In this document: piece by piece, positions 63,199 to 64,000 of the stretch
How the letters are laid out: each line of letters starts with the position of its first letter
Position numbering within the stretch: position 1 is the first letter of the stretch
Assembly: GCF_023375815.1 (NCBI RefSeq)
Contig: NZ_CP067412.1
Span: forward strand, 2,666,001-2,730,000
DNA from: Pseudomonas sp. HS6
Lineage (GTDB): Bacteria > Pseudomonadota > Gammaproteobacteria > Pseudomonadales > Pseudomonadaceae
Length of the DNA stretch: 64,000 nt
Reading direction: 5' to 3'
Notes under the pieces: generated by a model
Seen by the model: only the letters and a program-made list of their open reading frames with translations
Databases searched by the model: none
Told to the model about the DNA's origin: nothing
Translations under genes and position numbers: made by a program

Positions 63199-64000
63199 TC
63201 AAGCCAGACCGATGGCAAGCAGCGCCATGTCGATCACTTTGATGCCGATGAAGGGCACGATCACGCCCCCCAGCCCGTAGATCAGCAAGTTGCGGCGCAA
63301 CAGCGAAGCGGCGCCGACCGGGCGGTACTTCACGCCTTTGAGTGCCAGCGGAATCAGGAAAATGATGATCAACGCATTGAAGATCACCGCCGAAAGCACC
63401 GCCGAATTCGGGCTGGTCAGGCCCATGATGTTGAGTGCCGCCAGTTGCGGGTAGGTGCTGACGAACGCGGCCGGCACGATGGCGAAGTACTTGGCGATGT
63501 CGTTGGCGATGGAGAACGTGGTCAGCGAGCCGCGTGTCATCAGCATCTGTTTGCCGGTTTCCACTACCTCGATCAGTTTGGTCGGGTTGCTGTCCAGATC
63601 GACCATGTTCCCGGCTTCCTTGGCGGCCTGCGTCCCGGAGTTCATCGCCACCGCCACATCGGCCTGGGCCAGCGCCGGGGCGTCGTTGGTGCCGTCACCG
63701 GTCATCGCCACCAGCCGGCCTTCGGCCTGATAGTCGCGGATCAGTTGCAGTTTCTGTTCAGGGGTCGCTTCGGCCAGAAAGTCATCGACCCCGGCCTCCG
63801 CCGCGATGGCCGCAGCGGTGACCCGGTTGTCACCGGTGACCATCACCGTTTTGATGCCCATGCGCCGCAGCTCGACGAAGCGCTCCTTGATGCCGCCCTT
63901 GACGATGTCTTTCAGTTCAATGACGCCGAGCACTTTGGCCCCGTCGGAGACCACCAGCGGCGTGCTGCCACGGCGTGCCACTTCTTCGATAACGGTCTGC
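63199..64000 (-). CDS. kdpB: KdpB K+-transporting P-type ATPase, C-terminal part (truncated by window edge)
   Basis: About 267 residues of the C-terminal end are present; the frame stays open to the right edge, so the start and the DKTGT phosphorylation site lie outside. Visible blocks are [33 protein letters not shown], the hinge [33 protein letters not shown], and the terminal transmembrane helices with [20 protein letters not shown]. KdpB hydrolyses ATP to drive high-affinity K+ import through KdpA. It heads the visible kdpB-C-D-E operon. Confidence 0.97.
   Translation of the reverse strand, partial: QTVIEEVARRGSTPLVVSDGAKVLGVIELKDIVKGGIKERFVELRRMGIKTVMVTGDNRVTAAAIAAEAGVDDFLAEATPEQKLQLIRDYQAEGRLVAMTGDGTNDAPALAQADVAVAMNSGTQAAKEAGNMVDLDSNPTKLIEVVETGKQMLMTRGSLTTFSIANDIAKYFAIVPAAFVSTYPQLAALNIMGLTSPNSAVLSAVIFNALIIIFLIPLALKGVKYRPVGAASLLRRNLLIYGLGGVIVPFIGIKVIDMALLAIGLA

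Overview
The window is high-GC DNA from a Pseudomonas, most likely the P. fluorescens complex. Evidence is the LapBCE-type adhesin secretion genes, kdpBCDE beside kup, the pxp operon, SD-led tightly overlapping operons and the codon usage. Nothing could be searched; names rest on motifs read by eye.

1-16.5 kb is a surface-adhesin island. After the tail of an SDR gene come a degenerate receiver protein, a BvgA/EvgA-like response regulator and a convergent RcsB-like regulator. Next is one operon-like block: type I secretion ABC transporter, HlyD-type adaptor, TolC-type outer-membrane protein, and a 1206-aa BvgS/EvgS-like hybrid sensor kinase. It ends with a ~1680-aa Bap/Lap-type adhesin whose middle is seven near-identical 333-bp Ig-like modules. 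The phosphorelay probably controls adhesin production and export. Short related motifs lie upstream of the regulators, the secretion operon, the adhesin and the next gene cluster.

16.5-17.6 kb is a ~1-kb apparently non-coding leader with a perfect 16-bp palindrome and an inverted pair of the motif.

17.6-41.6 kb is a biosynthetic cluster with no product I recognise. NRPS1 is A-T-C-A-T-Cy-A(Cys)-T-Ox, a thiazole-forming line. NRPS2 is docking-C-A-T-TE. The third protein is an NRPS-PKS hybrid: A(Ile/Val-like)-T-C-A(Pro)-T-KS-[no AT]-KR-ACP-TE. An unknown Ala-rich protein, an MbtH-like protein and a TauD-family dioxygenase complete the operon, which ends at a strong terminator. Two chain-starting A domains and two thioesterases imply two assembly lines. 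The branched-amino-acid/Pro/ketide line plus the dioxygenase recalls detoxin/rimosamide logic.

41.6-45.8 kb holds two opposed SGNH/GSCFA-type genes, a GNAT acetyltransferase, an AT-rich membrane protein of unknown function and a decayed FAD monooxygenase next to heptanucleotide repeats.

45.8-53.8 kb has a zinc alcohol dehydrogenase, a LysR regulator and a divergent operon pxpA / biotin carrier / biotin carboxylase / pxpB / pxpC / NCS1 transporter. This looks like an oxoprolinase-type or urea-carboxylase-like lactam/amide system.

53.9-57.0 kb encodes an exported dienelactone-hydrolase-like protein, an exported cupin-carboxymuconolactone decarboxylase fusion and a LysR regulator. 57.2-64.0 kb carries potassium uptake: kup, and convergent with it kdpE, kdpD, kdpC and the C-terminal part of kdpB, which runs off the window. 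No tRNA, rRNA, CRISPR array or intact insertion sequence was seen.
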